A stretch of 31,018 nucleotides of DNA from JBARCX01 sp049794535 (lineage in GTDB: Bacteria; Pseudomonadota; Gammaproteobacteria; Xanthomonadales; Rhodanobacteraceae). The stretch spans positions 1-31,018 of the forward strand of contig JBARCX010000026.1 of assembly GCA_049794535.1 (NCBI GenBank). The letters run 5' to 3'. This document shows, piece after piece, positions 8,237-16,239 of this stretch. The position numbers were made by a program, and so were the translations under genes. Within the stretch, counting starts at the first letter, position 1; each line of letters begins with the position of its first letter. The notes beneath the pieces are model-generated. The model saw only the letters and a list, made by a program, of their open reading frames with translations, ran no database searches and was not told the DNA's origin.

Positions 8237-9808
8237 TTATGCGCGTAACAAAAGCCGGTACGCCGGATGATCGCTCTCGTCACAATAGGGATAGCCGAGC
8301 GTATCGAGGAAGCGCTGGAACAGCAGGCGCTCGTCTGTGGGAACTTGCAGGCCCACCAGAATGCGGCCTTGGTCGGCACCATGGTTGCGGTAGTGGAACA
8401 GGCTGATGTTCCAGTTCGGGTGCATGCGCTCAAGAAATCGCGTTAAGGCGCCCGGACGTTCGGGGAAGTCAAAGCGATACAGCCGCTCGTCATGCGCCAG
8501 GATGGAGCGGCCACCGATCATGTGGCGCAGGTGCAGTTTGGCGAGCTCGTCATCGCCGAGATCGAGTACGTCGAAGTGTTGGGCGCGGAACGCAGCGGCA
8601 AGCGCCTCACGTTCATCACGGGCTGCCGTCTGCACGCCGACGAAGATGTGCGCCTGCCGGGCATCGCCAATGCGGTAGTTGAATTCGGTGATGTTGTGCT
8701 GACCGAGCGCCGCGCAAAAGCGACGGAAGCTACCGCGCTCCTCCGGAATGGTCACCGCGAACAATGCCTCGCGTTGCTCACCGGCCTCGGCACGCTCGGC
8801 GACGAAACGCAGGCGCTCGAAGTTCATGTTCGCACCGGAGACCACTGCCACCAGCGTGGCGTCGTGCAGTTCGTGCGCGGCGGAGTATTGCTTGAGTCCG
8901 GCTAATGCCAGCGCGCCGGCAGGCTCCGGCACGCTGCGGGTGTCCTGGTATACATCGCGGATCGCCGCGCACACCGCATCGGCGTCTACGCGCACCATCG
9001 CGTCGACGTATTGTTGGCACAGCGCAAAGGTCAGTGCGCCAACTTGCTTTACCGCGGTGCCGTCGGAAAACAGGCCCACCTGATCGAGTGCGATGCGCTC
9101 GCCGTGTTCGAGCGATATCGCCATCGCGTCCGAATCGGTAGTTTGCACACCAATCACACGAATCTCCGGGCGTAGCGCCTTGACGCACGCTGCAATGCCG
9201 GCAAGCAGGCCGCCGCCGCCCACCGGTACGAAGATCGCATGCAGACGGCCGGGGTGCTGACGCAGGATCTCGATACCTACGGTGGCCTGGCCGGCAATCA
9301 CCGCAGGATCATCGAAGGGGTGCACGAAGGTCAGCTGATGTGTGGATTGCAGTTCCCGTGCCGCAGCCTCGGTGTCGCTATACGACTCGCCGGTCTGCAC
9401 GATGGTCACCATCGGCCCGCCGAAGCGTCGCACTGCGTCGATCTTCACCTGCGGTGCGGTGACCGGCATCACGATGGTGGCGCGAATGCCGAGGCGGGAC
9501 GCAGCGAGTGCTACACCTTGCGCATGGTTGCCGGCCGAGGCCGCGATGACGCCTTGCGCACGCTGCGCTGCGTCCAGTTGCACCATGCGGTTATATGCAC
9601 CACGCAACTTGAACGAGAACACCGGTTGTGTGTCCTCACGTTTCAGTAGCACGCGATGGCCGAGTCGTGCCGAGAGCAGTGGTGCAAGCTCCAACGCACT
9701 TTCTCGCGCTACGTCGTAAACGCGAGCGTCGAGTGCCTGCTGCAACAACGCGTGATCGGCTGGAGGTGCATCGCTGCGCTGCGCGTGCGCTGAAGCCCGT
9801 GCGTTCAA
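8237..9808 (-). CDS. ilvA: biosynthetic threonine ammonia-lyase (threonine deaminase)
   Basis: The 523-residue product converts threonine to 2-oxobutyrate, the committed step to isoleucine. The catalytic domain has the PLP lysine in FSFKLRGAYN (about K67), the SAGNHAQGVA loop, and the phosphate-binding PVGGGGLLAG segment. The C-terminal 170 or so residues form two ACT-like regulatory domains (ALFAVTIPEERGSFRRFC and YRFDFPERPGALTRFLERM), so feedback control by isoleucine is expected. Length matches E. coli IlvA (about 514), not the short catabolic TdcB. Its ATG overlaps the ilvM stop by 4 nt. It is the last branched-chain gene of the cluster. Confidence 0.96.
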   Translation of the reverse strand: MNARASAHAQRSDAPPADHALLQQALDARVYDVARESALELAPLLSARLGHRVLLKREDTQPVFSFKLRGAYNRMVQLDAAQRAQGVIAASAGNHAQGVALAASRLGIRATIVMPVTAPQVKIDAVRRFGGPMVTIVQTGESYSDTEAAARELQSTHQLTFVHPFDDPAVIAGQATVGIEILRQHPGRLHAIFVPVGGGGLLAGIAACVKALRPEIRVIGVQTTDSDAMAISLEHGERIALDQVGLFSDGTAVKQVGALTFALCQQYVDAMVRVDADAVCAAIRDVYQDTRSVPEPAGALALAGLKQYSAAHELHDATLVAVVSGANMNFERLRFVAERAEAGEQREALFAVTIPEERGSFRRFCAALGQHNITEFNYRIGDARQAHIFVGVQTAARDEREALAAAFRAQHFDVLDLGDDELAKLHLRHMIGGRSILAHDERLYRFDFPERPGALTRFLERMHPNWNISLFHYRNHGADQGRILVGLQVPTDERLLFQRFLDTLGYPYCDESDHPAYRLLLRA

Positions 9809-10098
9809 GATGACGTGCCAGTCGCCAGTCGTCCATGCTCAAGCGTGCCGTTGCCAAGCAACGACAAGCTGTTTACATCGAGCACGTCGACCAGTTTGCG
9901 TGTCTGCCGCACGATCTGCTCGAGCACGGCCTCGTTGCCATGCAGTACCAGCGTCAGCTGCGACACAGCAGGGTCGTGCGTAATGGCAACGGTGAGCGAG
10001 TCGATATTGCAATGACGTGCGGCAAACAGGCCAGCCACGCGGACCAGAGCACCGGCTTCGTTCTGCAACAGGATGGAGAGAGTGTGGCGCATATGCAT
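9805..10098 (-). CDS. ilvM: acetolactate synthase small regulatory subunit (ACT domain)
   Basis: The 97-residue protein is a single ACT domain: HTLSILLQNEAGALVRVAGLFAARHCNIDSL, then SQLTLVLHGNEAVLEQIVRQTRKLVDVLDV. It should partner the IlvG-type catalytic subunit and confer activity and valine sensitivity. The gene position (after ilvG, before ilvA) is that of ilvM, but the sequence reads more like the N-terminal ACT half of IlvH/IlvN than E. coli IlvM, and the C-terminal domain of IlvH is absent. The start ATG has GAGG 7 nt upstream, lies 9 nt after the ilvG stop, and a second ATG follows at 10092. Its stop overlaps the ilvA start (ATGA). Confidence 0.9.
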   Translation of the reverse strand: MHMRHTLSILLQNEAGALVRVAGLFAARHCNIDSLTVAITHDPAVSQLTLVLHGNEAVLEQIVRQTRKLVDVLDVNSLSLLGNGTLEHGRLATGTSS

Positions 10099-10107
10099 GG
10101 GAGTGCC

Positions 10108-11988
10108 TCAGAACATGGCCGTGGATGCGGGCGCTGGCGCGGTGGACGCGTTGCGCGAGGGGATGAATTCACCGGTGATCATTTGTGCGTAGGTCGCACC
10201 CGGTCCGACCATCGGATAGACGCCGGCATCGGGATCGATCATCACTTCCAGGAAAGCCGGGCCGTCGTAAGCAAGGAACTCGGCGATGGTCGTGGCCAGC
10301 TCCTGCTTGTCTTCCAATCGGCGCGCCCAAGCGAAGCCATCGGCTTCAGCGGCACGCACGAAATCCTTGCGATGCAGACTCTTGTCGGAGGCGGCGAAAC
10401 GGCCTTTGAAATACAGCTTCTGCCATTGCCGAACCATGCCGTCGCCGACGTTGTTGAGCACCACCACTTTCAATGGCAGGCCATAGGTCGTAACGGTTTC
10501 CAACTCGCCAAAATTCATGCGGATGCTGGCGTCGCCATCGATATCGATGACCAGCGCATCGGGTCGCGCAAATTGGGCGCCGATCGCCGCCGGCAGGCCG
10601 AAACCCATCGTGCCCATCGAGCCGGAGGTGAGCCATTGTCGCGGCGCACGGAAGTCGAAGTACTGCGCCGCCCACATCTGGTGTTGGCCGACACCGGTGC
10701 TGATGATCGCGCGACCCTGGGTATGCCGATTGATCTCTTCGATCACCGCGTAGGGCTGGATCAGCGCGCTGTCGCGGTCGTAGTTCATCGCATGCACCCG
10801 CTTGAGCTCGGCGACATGCGCATGCCATGCGGCGTAGTGGCCTTCCTCGCGCGGATGCAATCCGTGCGCGTGGGCATACGAGCGCAGCCGTTCCAGCGCA
10901 ATGGCGAGTGGGCCGCAGTGATGCCACTGCACCGGTTTCACCTTGCCGATCTCAGCGGGGTCGATATCGATCTGCGCGATGAACCGGGCGCTCGGTGCGA
11001 ACTTGTCGGGCACGCCGGCCACGCGATCGTCGAAGCGTGCACCCAGTGTCAGCACGAAGTCGCAATCTTCCACTGCGTAGTTCGCATACGCCGTGCCATG
11101 CATACCGAGCAGGTGCAGCGCCAGCGGAGCAGTGGTATCGATGGCGCCCAGGCCCATCAGCGTGGTGGTCACCGGCAGCCCAAATGCTTCGACGAACGCG
11201 TGCAATGCTGGCGCAGCACCTGCGGTGACCACGCCGCCACCGGCATAGATCAGTGGGCGCTTTGCCTGCATGAGTGCGGCGAAGAAGGCAGCACAAGCGG
11301 CATCGTCCAACCGTGCTTCCTGCACCGCGCGTAGCCGTGCGCGGTAGCCGGGAATCGGCAGCCGACATTGGCCGTCGAAATGCAGCGCGGTGTTCTGCAC
11401 ATCCTTGGGTACATCGACCACCACCGGGCCAGGGCGACCACTGCGCGCAATTTCGAATGCCGTGCGCAAGGTCGCTTCCAATGTGTTCGCTTCGGTCACT
11501 AGAAACACATGTTTGGCGCAGGCACCCATGATGTTGCTGACCGGCGCTTCCTGGAATGCATCGCTGCCCAATGATGTCGTCGCCACCTGGCCGCAGATCA
11601 CCACGAGCGGTGTGGAGTCAGCCATCGCATCGCGTACCGGCGTCACCATGTTCGTGGCACCGGGGCCGGAGGTGACGATCGCTACGCCAACGCTGCCTGA
11701 TGCCCTGGCATAACCCGCTGCCATAAAGCCTGCACCCTGTTCGTTGGCCGGAACGATCAGCGGCATCGGTTCGCTGCCATCGGCCATTGCATGCTCGGCG
11801 TTGTAGCGAAACACCGCGTCATACACCGGAAGAATCGCGCCGCCTGAATAGCCGAACAGCACACGGGTGCCTTCGTCAGCGAGTACCTGCACGATGACAT
11901 CCGCTCCGCTCAGGGCCTGTCCGGCCAACGGGTGACGCGTGATGCCGGTGTCGGCATCGGCGGTGGAGGATGTTTTCAGCAGTGGCAT
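10108..11988 (-). CDS. ilvG: acetolactate synthase large subunit
   Basis: The ThDP- and FAD-binding catalytic subunit, 626 residues from this start, forms 2-acetolactate or 2-aceto-2-hydroxybutyrate for Val/Leu and Ile. Motifs are GADVIVQVLADEGTRVLFGYSGGAILP, VPANEQGAGFMAAGYARASG (catalytic Glu), TSGPGATNMVTPVRDAMADSTPLVVICGQV, and the ThDP signature IDIDGDASIRMNFGELETV...NNVGDGMVRQWQ. The open frame continues to 12120, but those residues are low-complexity and not family-like. Besides the ATG at 11988, a GTG at 11994 is attractive because AGGGA lies 5 nt upstream of it. It is separated from ilvC by about 313 bp holding hairpins and a gene remnant, the largest break in the cluster. Confidence 0.95.
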   Translation of the reverse strand: MPLLKTSSTADADTGITRHPLAGQALSGADVIVQVLADEGTRVLFGYSGGAILPVYDAVFRYNAEHAMADGSEPMPLIVPANEQGAGFMAAGYARASGSVGVAIVTSGPGATNMVTPVRDAMADSTPLVVICGQVATTSLGSDAFQEAPVSNIMGACAKHVFLVTEANTLEATLRTAFEIARSGRPGPVVVDVPKDVQNTALHFDGQCRLPIPGYRARLRAVQEARLDDAACAAFFAALMQAKRPLIYAGGGVVTAGAAPALHAFVEAFGLPVTTTLMGLGAIDTTAPLALHLLGMHGTAYANYAVEDCDFVLTLGARFDDRVAGVPDKFAPSARFIAQIDIDPAEIGKVKPVQWHHCGPLAIALERLRSYAHAHGLHPREEGHYAAWHAHVAELKRVHAMNYDRDSALIQPYAVIEEINRHTQGRAIISTGVGQHQMWAAQYFDFRAPRQWLTSGSMGTMGFGLPAAIGAQFARPDALVIDIDGDASIRMNFGELETVTTYGLPLKVVVLNNVGDGMVRQWQKLYFKGRFAASDKSLHRKDFVRAAEADGFAWARRLEDKQELATTIAEFLAYDGPAFLEVMIDPDAGVYPMVGPGATYAQMITGEFIPSRNASTAPAPASTAMF

Positions 11989-12082
11989 GTTCACTACGGT
12001 CCCTTGATTAGAAAGACTTGATTTTGAAAAGACGCGTTCAGAAGTGAGAAATGAATGGGGAGGAGTGGGCAGTGAGCCGGGG

Positions 12083-12110
12083 GTGAGCGGAGAGGCTCTC
12101 TCACGCTCAC
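12083..12110. repeat. imperfect inverted repeat upstream of ilvG
   Basis: GTGAGCG and CGCTCAC arms enclose GAGAG...CTCTC, giving an imperfect two-part stem about 95 nt before the ilvG start. There is no T tract on either strand. Its role is unknown; it is part of the non-coding ilvC-ilvG gap. Confidence 0.4.
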
Positions 12111-12240
12111 TCCTCTCCATTCGTTTCTAGTACGCCGTACATCTGCACGATGCGTAGGTCTTGCTCGGTAGCGGAGAGCCGTTCCCATTGATCGAGGCGT
12201 CGAGGTTGCGTACGGCGAGAGCGATGTGGAAGCGTTTCAT
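12107..12240 (-). pseudogene. probable remnant of a VOC (glyoxalase-fold) family gene
   Basis: An ATG at 12240, with GGGA 6 nt upstream, opens a frame reading MKRFHIALAVRNLDASI. This looks like the start of small VOC-superfamily proteins (first beta strand, then LDASI). The frame then degenerates and stops at a TAG (12128-12130). In the neighbouring frame the same DNA reads DQWERLSATEQDLRIVQMYGVLE and ends at 12107, resembling the WERF-x-AxQQ-type C-terminus of such proteins. The simplest reading is a VOC gene that lost about 90 central codons and is now frameshifted. This rests on recalled family patterns, not a search. Confidence 0.4.
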
Positions 12241-12262
12241 CAGATATCCCGAATGTGATGCC

Positions 12263-12300
12263 AGCACTGGCGCTCTCCCGAATAGAAGAGCGCCAGTGCT
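12263..12300. repeat. perfect 14-bp hairpin directly after ilvC
   Basis: AGCACTGGCGCTCT (12263-12276) and AGAGCGCCAGTGCT (12287-12300) form a perfect 14-bp stem with a 10-nt loop, 7 bp downstream of the ilvC stop. It has no T tract on the minus strand, so it is more likely an mRNA 3'-end stabiliser, processing site or partial terminator than a canonical intrinsic terminator. Confidence 0.7.
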
Positions 12301-12307
12301 GATTCAA

Positions 12308-13327
12308 TTAGCCGACTTTCTTCAACGGTGCAGTCGCTGCCGATGAAGGCTGCAGCCATGGCATGCGGGCACGCAGCTTGGCGCCAACCTGCTCGATCGG
12401 ATGATCGAGATCGGCCTGCTTGAGTCGCTTGTAGTTCGGCAGGCCGGCCTGGTATTCGGCCGTCCAATTGCGAGCGAAGGTGCCGTCCTGGATATCCTTG
12501 AGCACTTCTTTCATGCGCTGCTTGGTACCCGCATCGACCACGCGCGGGCCGCTGACGTAATCGCCGTACTGTGCGGTCTCGGAGACGAACTCAAGCATCC
12601 GCTTCAGGCCGCCTTCGTAGAACAGGTCGACGATCAACTTCAACTCGTGCATTACCTCGTAATAAGCGATCTCCGGCTGATAGCCCGCTTCGACCAGGGT
12701 CTCGAAGCCCTTGATCACCAGCTCGCTGGCGCCGCCGCACAGCACGGCCTGCTCGCCAAACAGATCGGTCTCGGTTTCTTCCTTGAAATCGGTCTGGATC
12801 AACAGTGCGCGACCACCACCGATGCCATCGGCATACGCCTTGGCCTTCGCTTCGCCGTGACCGGTGGCGTCCTGGTGCACCGCATACAGACACGGCACGC
12901 CGCGACCGCGCTCGTACTCGCTACGCACCAAGGCGCCGGGACCCTTCGGTGCTACCAGCACTACGTCGATGTCCGCACGCGGTTTGATCTGGCCGAAATG
13001 CACGTTGAAGCCGTGTGCAAACAGCAGCGCCGCGCCGGGCTTGATGTTCGGTTCGATCGCTTCGCGATACAGCGCCGGCTGCACCATGTCCGGGGTCAGC
13101 ACGGCGACCAAGTCAGCACCACGCACCGCCTCGGCCGGTTCGGCGACGGCAAAGCCATCTTCCGTGGCGCGTTTCCACGACGGGCCGCCGGGACGCAGAC
13201 CGACCACAACGTCGAGGCCGGAATCTTTCATATTCAGTGCATGCGCGCGTCCCTGGCTGCCATAGCCGAGTACGGCGATGCGGGCTTTGGCGAGTGTGTC
13301 GTTGCTGGTGTGTTGCTGGGTGCTCAT
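12308..13327 (-). CDS. ilvC: ketol-acid reductoisomerase (NADP+), class I
   Basis: The 339-residue product isomerises and reduces acetohydroxy acids in Ile/Val synthesis. The N-terminal Rossmann domain has AVLGYGSQGRAHALNMKDSG (glycine motif near 21-26), and APKGPGALVRSEYERGRGVPCLYAVHQD and the GGASELVIKGFETLVEAGYQPEIAYYE metal-binding helices are typical. Length fits class I KARI, not the approximately 490-residue class II of E. coli. The ATG overlaps the ilvD stop by 4 nt. A strong hairpin follows the stop. Confidence 0.97.
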   Translation of the reverse strand: MSTQQHTSNDTLAKARIAVLGYGSQGRAHALNMKDSGLDVVVGLRPGGPSWKRATEDGFAVAEPAEAVRGADLVAVLTPDMVQPALYREAIEPNIKPGAALLFAHGFNVHFGQIKPRADIDVVLVAPKGPGALVRSEYERGRGVPCLYAVHQDATGHGEAKAKAYADGIGGGRALLIQTDFKEETETDLFGEQAVLCGGASELVIKGFETLVEAGYQPEIAYYEVMHELKLIVDLFYEGGLKRMLEFVSETAQYGDYVSGPRVVDAGTKQRMKEVLKDIQDGTFARNWTAEYQAGLPNYKRLKQADLDHPIEQVGAKLRARMPWLQPSSAATAPLKKVG

Positions 13328-15057
13328 GCGGTAACTCCTTCAGTGACTTTGGCGTGGCTTTGTTTGGACGAATGGAAAGCTGTTTTTGGATCAGGTTGAT
13401 TGGCTTGCGTGGTGGCGCCGTCGGAGGCGGAGCCGACCAGGCGTGCATATTTGGCGAGTGCGCCGTGGGTGACTTTTGGCTTGGGTGGTTGCCAATCGGC
13501 GCGACGGGATTCCAGATCGGCGGTGGTGCGCAGCTCGCGATGTTCGGCATCGATCACCACGCGATCGCCTTCGTGCAGCAGCGCGATGGGGCCGCCGCGT
13601 ACGGCTTCCGGTGCGATGTGGCCGACCATGAAACCGTGCGTAGCGCCGGAGAAGCGGCCATCGGTAATCAGCGCAACATCGTTGCCAAGGCCGCGACCAA
13701 CAAGCGCTGCGGTAACTCCCAACATCTCGCGCATGCCAGGGCCACCGGCGGGGCCTTCGTTACGAATGACGATGACATCGCCGGCTTTAATGCGGTCGCC
13801 CTGTACTGCGGCGAACGCTTCCTCCTCGCTTTCGAACACGCGAGCGGTGCCTTCGAAGTTACCGCTCTTACCGGCCAGCTTGAGGATGCAACCCTCGGGA
13901 GCGAGATTGCCGTACAGGATGGAATAGCCGCCGCGTGGCTTCAGTGGCTGGCTTACGGGGTGCACCACATCCTGGGTTTCCGCACGTGGTGCGGCGGCCG
14001 CTTCAGCGAACAGGCTGCGACCGGTGACGGTGGGAACATCCTCGAGCATGCCTGCGGCGATCAGCTCTTGCGCCACGCGTGCGCTGCCGCCAGCGCCGAA
14101 CATTTCTACGGCGGTGTAGCGACCACCCGGCAACAGGTCGGCAATCACCGGTGTATGCACCGAGGCGGGTTCGAAATCTTCCAAGGACCATTCCACGCCA
14201 GCCTCGCGTGCAATCGCCAGCAAGTGCAGCACGGCATTGGTGGAGCCGGCCGTAGCGGCGACCATCCGCGCGGCATTGCGGAACGATGTACGTGTCAGTA
14301 GTTCGCGCGGTGTGCGGTTTGCCGTGAGGCACTCCATCACCAGCTCGCCGCAACGAAATGCAGCTGCACCCTTGGCAGGATGTGTAGCGGGAATATCGTT
14401 GAAGCCCAGCGGTGATAAGCCGAGCGTGGAAAGCACCATCGCCATCGTGTTGGCCGTGAACTGACCGCCGCAGGCACCGGCACCCGGGCAGGCGTTGCTC
14501 TCCACCGATGTCAGTTCTTCGTTGCTGATCTTGCCGGCACCATAGGCACCGACGGCCTCGAACACTTGCTGGATGGTGATTGGATGCTCGTTATGCGTGC
14601 CGTGCGCGATGGTGCCGCCGTAGAGCGCGACGCCAGGTATGTTCAATCGCGCCAGCGCCATGGCGGCGGCGGGAATGGTTTTATCGCAGCCGCACAGCAC
14701 CACCATGGCATCGAGACAGTGGCCATCCACGGCCAGCTCGATTGAATCGGTGATCACCTCGCGGCTGATCAGCGAGGCGCGCATGCCGGAGGTGCCCATG
14801 GCAATGCCATCGGTGACGGAGATCGTGTTGAACTCGATCGGCGTGCCACCCGCGGCGCGAATGCCGGCAGCCGCTTCGACAGCCAAGTCACGCAGGTTGA
14901 GATTGCATGGGCTGACGTTCGACCACGTATGCACGACTGCCACTAAGGGACGGGCGATGGCAGCGTCGTCCAGGCCGGTGGCGCGCAGCATGGCGCGGGC
15001 GGGGGCGCGGTCGGGGCCGCTCTTGATCAGATCACTGCGCATTGCGGGTTCCGGCAT
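13324..15057 (-). CDS. ilvD: dihydroxy-acid dehydratase
   Basis: The Fe-S dehydratase makes the 2-keto acids for Ile and Val. Cluster-ligand segments are VVLCGCDKTIPAAAMAL and ESNACPGAGACGGQFTANTMAM; GRFSGATHGFMVGHIAPEA is the C-terminal signature. The start is ambiguous. The frame opens at 15111 with AAAGGA 7 nt upstream, but that ATG lies in the stem-loop of a terminator-like structure (15095-15121), so I prefer the ATG at 15057 (577 residues) or the one at 15042 (before RSDLIKSGPDRAPARAML, where the family N-terminus begins). The last roughly 40 residues (SASDGATTQANQPDPKTAF...) are a low-complexity tail. Its stop overlaps the ilvC start. Confidence 0.94.
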   Translation of the reverse strand: MPEPAMRSDLIKSGPDRAPARAMLRATGLDDAAIARPLVAVVHTWSNVSPCNLNLRDLAVEAAAGIRAAGGTPIEFNTISVTDGIAMGTSGMRASLISREVITDSIELAVDGHCLDAMVVLCGCDKTIPAAAMALARLNIPGVALYGGTIAHGTHNEHPITIQQVFEAVGAYGAGKISNEELTSVESNACPGAGACGGQFTANTMAMVLSTLGLSPLGFNDIPATHPAKGAAAFRCGELVMECLTANRTPRELLTRTSFRNAARMVAATAGSTNAVLHLLAIAREAGVEWSLEDFEPASVHTPVIADLLPGGRYTAVEMFGAGGSARVAQELIAAGMLEDVPTVTGRSLFAEAAAAPRAETQDVVHPVSQPLKPRGGYSILYGNLAPEGCILKLAGKSGNFEGTARVFESEEEAFAAVQGDRIKAGDVIVIRNEGPAGGPGMREMLGVTAALVGRGLGNDVALITDGRFSGATHGFMVGHIAPEAVRGGPIALLHEGDRVVIDAEHRELRTTADLESRRADWQPPKPKVTHGALAKYARLVGSASDGATTQANQPDPKTAFHSSKQSHAKVTEGVTA

Positions 15058-15094
15058 GGTGTGGAAAGGGAGCGTTCCCTGCGTGTAGGGTCGG

Positions 15095-15121
15095 AAAAAA
15101 ATCGGACACATCCGTGTGTCC
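15095..15121 (-). terminator. terminator-like hairpin between leuB and ilvD
   Basis: On the minus strand GGACACA-CGGA-TGTGTCC forms a perfect 7-bp stem with a 4-nt loop (15104-15121), followed after two bases by seven T residues (15101-15095). It begins about 20 nt after the leuB stop. It would end or attenuate transcription before ilvD, or be partly read through. Confidence 0.65.
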
Positions 15122-15141
15122 TTTGGGGAAAAAGGTGAGAC

Positions 15142-16239
15142 CTAGCCGCATGCGCGAACGCCACTGAAGAAAGCGTTGGCGGTGTTGACGTGGTCTTCCA
15201 GCGCGACGAGTACGGCATCACACACTTCGGTGGTACCGGCGTGGCCGCCGATGTCGCGACTGCGTGGGCCGTGCTGCAGCACATGCTCGACGGCGGCTTC
15301 CACCGCTTGTGCCTCGGTTTCCAACTGCAGCGAGTGACGCAGCAGCAGCGCCGTGGAGAGGATGGTGCCGATCGGATTCGCCACGCCTTGTCCGGCGATA
15401 TCGGGTGCGGAACCATGGATCGGTTCGTACACACCGTTGCGGCCATCACCCAACGAGGCCGACGGCAACAGGCCCAATGAGCCGGCCAGCGCAGCGGCTT
15501 CGTCAGTGAGGATGTCGCCGAACAAGTTCTCGGTGACCACCACGTCGTAGCGGTTCGGCTGGGTCAGTAACAGCATCGCCATTGAATCGACCAGCTGATG
15601 CTCCAGCTTCACATCCGGATAGTCAGTGGCGATGCGCTGCACTGTGCTGCGCCACAAGCGTGAGGTTTCCAGCACGTTGGCCTTGTCCACCGACGTCACA
15701 TGATGGCGGCGGCCACGTGCCAGCTCGAATGCGCGGCGTACGACGCGTTCCACTTCGGCCACGGTGTATTTGCATTCGTCGGTGGCGGTGTCGGCCGTGC
15801 GTGTCTTCGCGCCGAAATAGGCGCCGCCGGTGAGTTCGCGCACGAACATCACATCGACGTTATGCAGCTTCTCGTTCTTCAGTGGCGACAGGTCGGCCAA
15901 CGCCGGATGCACTTGCAGCGGGCGCAGGTTTGCGTACACACCGAGTGCAGCGCGCAAGCCGAGCAAGCCTTGCTCGGGGCGCACCGTCGCATTCGGGTCG
16001 GACCACTTCGGTCCACCCACCGCGCCTAGCAGTACGGCATCAGCTTGCTGGCATGCCTGCAACGAAGCGGCTGGCAGCGGTTCGCCAGTGGCATCGATGG
16101 CGGCGCCGCCGATCAAATGTTCATCGAACTGGAAGATGTGCTCGTAGTGCGCAGCTACCGCTTTGAGTACGGCGACTGCTGCTGCAGTGACTTCGGGGCC
16201 GACGCCATCGCCGGGCAAGGTAACGATGTTCGCTTTCAT
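15142..16239 (-). CDS. leuB: 3-isopropylmalate dehydrogenase
   Basis: The 365-residue product oxidises and decarboxylates 3-isopropylmalate with NAD+ in leucine synthesis. Family signatures are LPGDGVGPEVTAAAVAVLKAV at the N-terminus, GLRAALGVYANLRPLQVHPAL, FVRELTGGAYFG, and the NLFGDILTDEAAALAGSLGLLPSASLG metal/substrate segment, followed by YEPIHGSAPDIAGQGVANP. Length is normal. The ATG overlaps the leuD stop by 4 nt (ATGA). A terminator-like hairpin follows its stop. Confidence 0.97.
   Translation of the reverse strand: MKANIVTLPGDGVGPEVTAAAVAVLKAVAAHYEHIFQFDEHLIGGAAIDATGEPLPAASLQACQQADAVLLGAVGGPKWSDPNATVRPEQGLLGLRAALGVYANLRPLQVHPALADLSPLKNEKLHNVDVMFVRELTGGAYFGAKTRTADTATDECKYTVAEVERVVRRAFELARGRRHHVTSVDKANVLETSRLWRSTVQRIATDYPDVKLEHQLVDSMAMLLLTQPNRYDVVVTENLFGDILTDEAAALAGSLGLLPSASLGDGRNGVYEPIHGSAPDIAGQGVANPIGTILSTALLLRHSLQLETEAQAVEAAVEHVLQHGPRSRDIGGHAGTTEVCDAVLVALEDHVNTANAFFSGVRACG

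Noticed and set aside
9835..11334. 499-codon plus-strand open frame
   Set aside because: It lies antisense to ilvM and ilvG, which have clear motifs. Long shadow frames are expected opposite GC-rich genes, and the peptide shows no recognisable domain.
15058..15111. Longer ilvD start at 15111 with AAAGGA upstream
   Set aside because: The ribosome site and ATG form the stem-loop of a terminator-like structure with U7, and the extra residues precede the family N-terminus. I kept 15057 but recorded the alternative.
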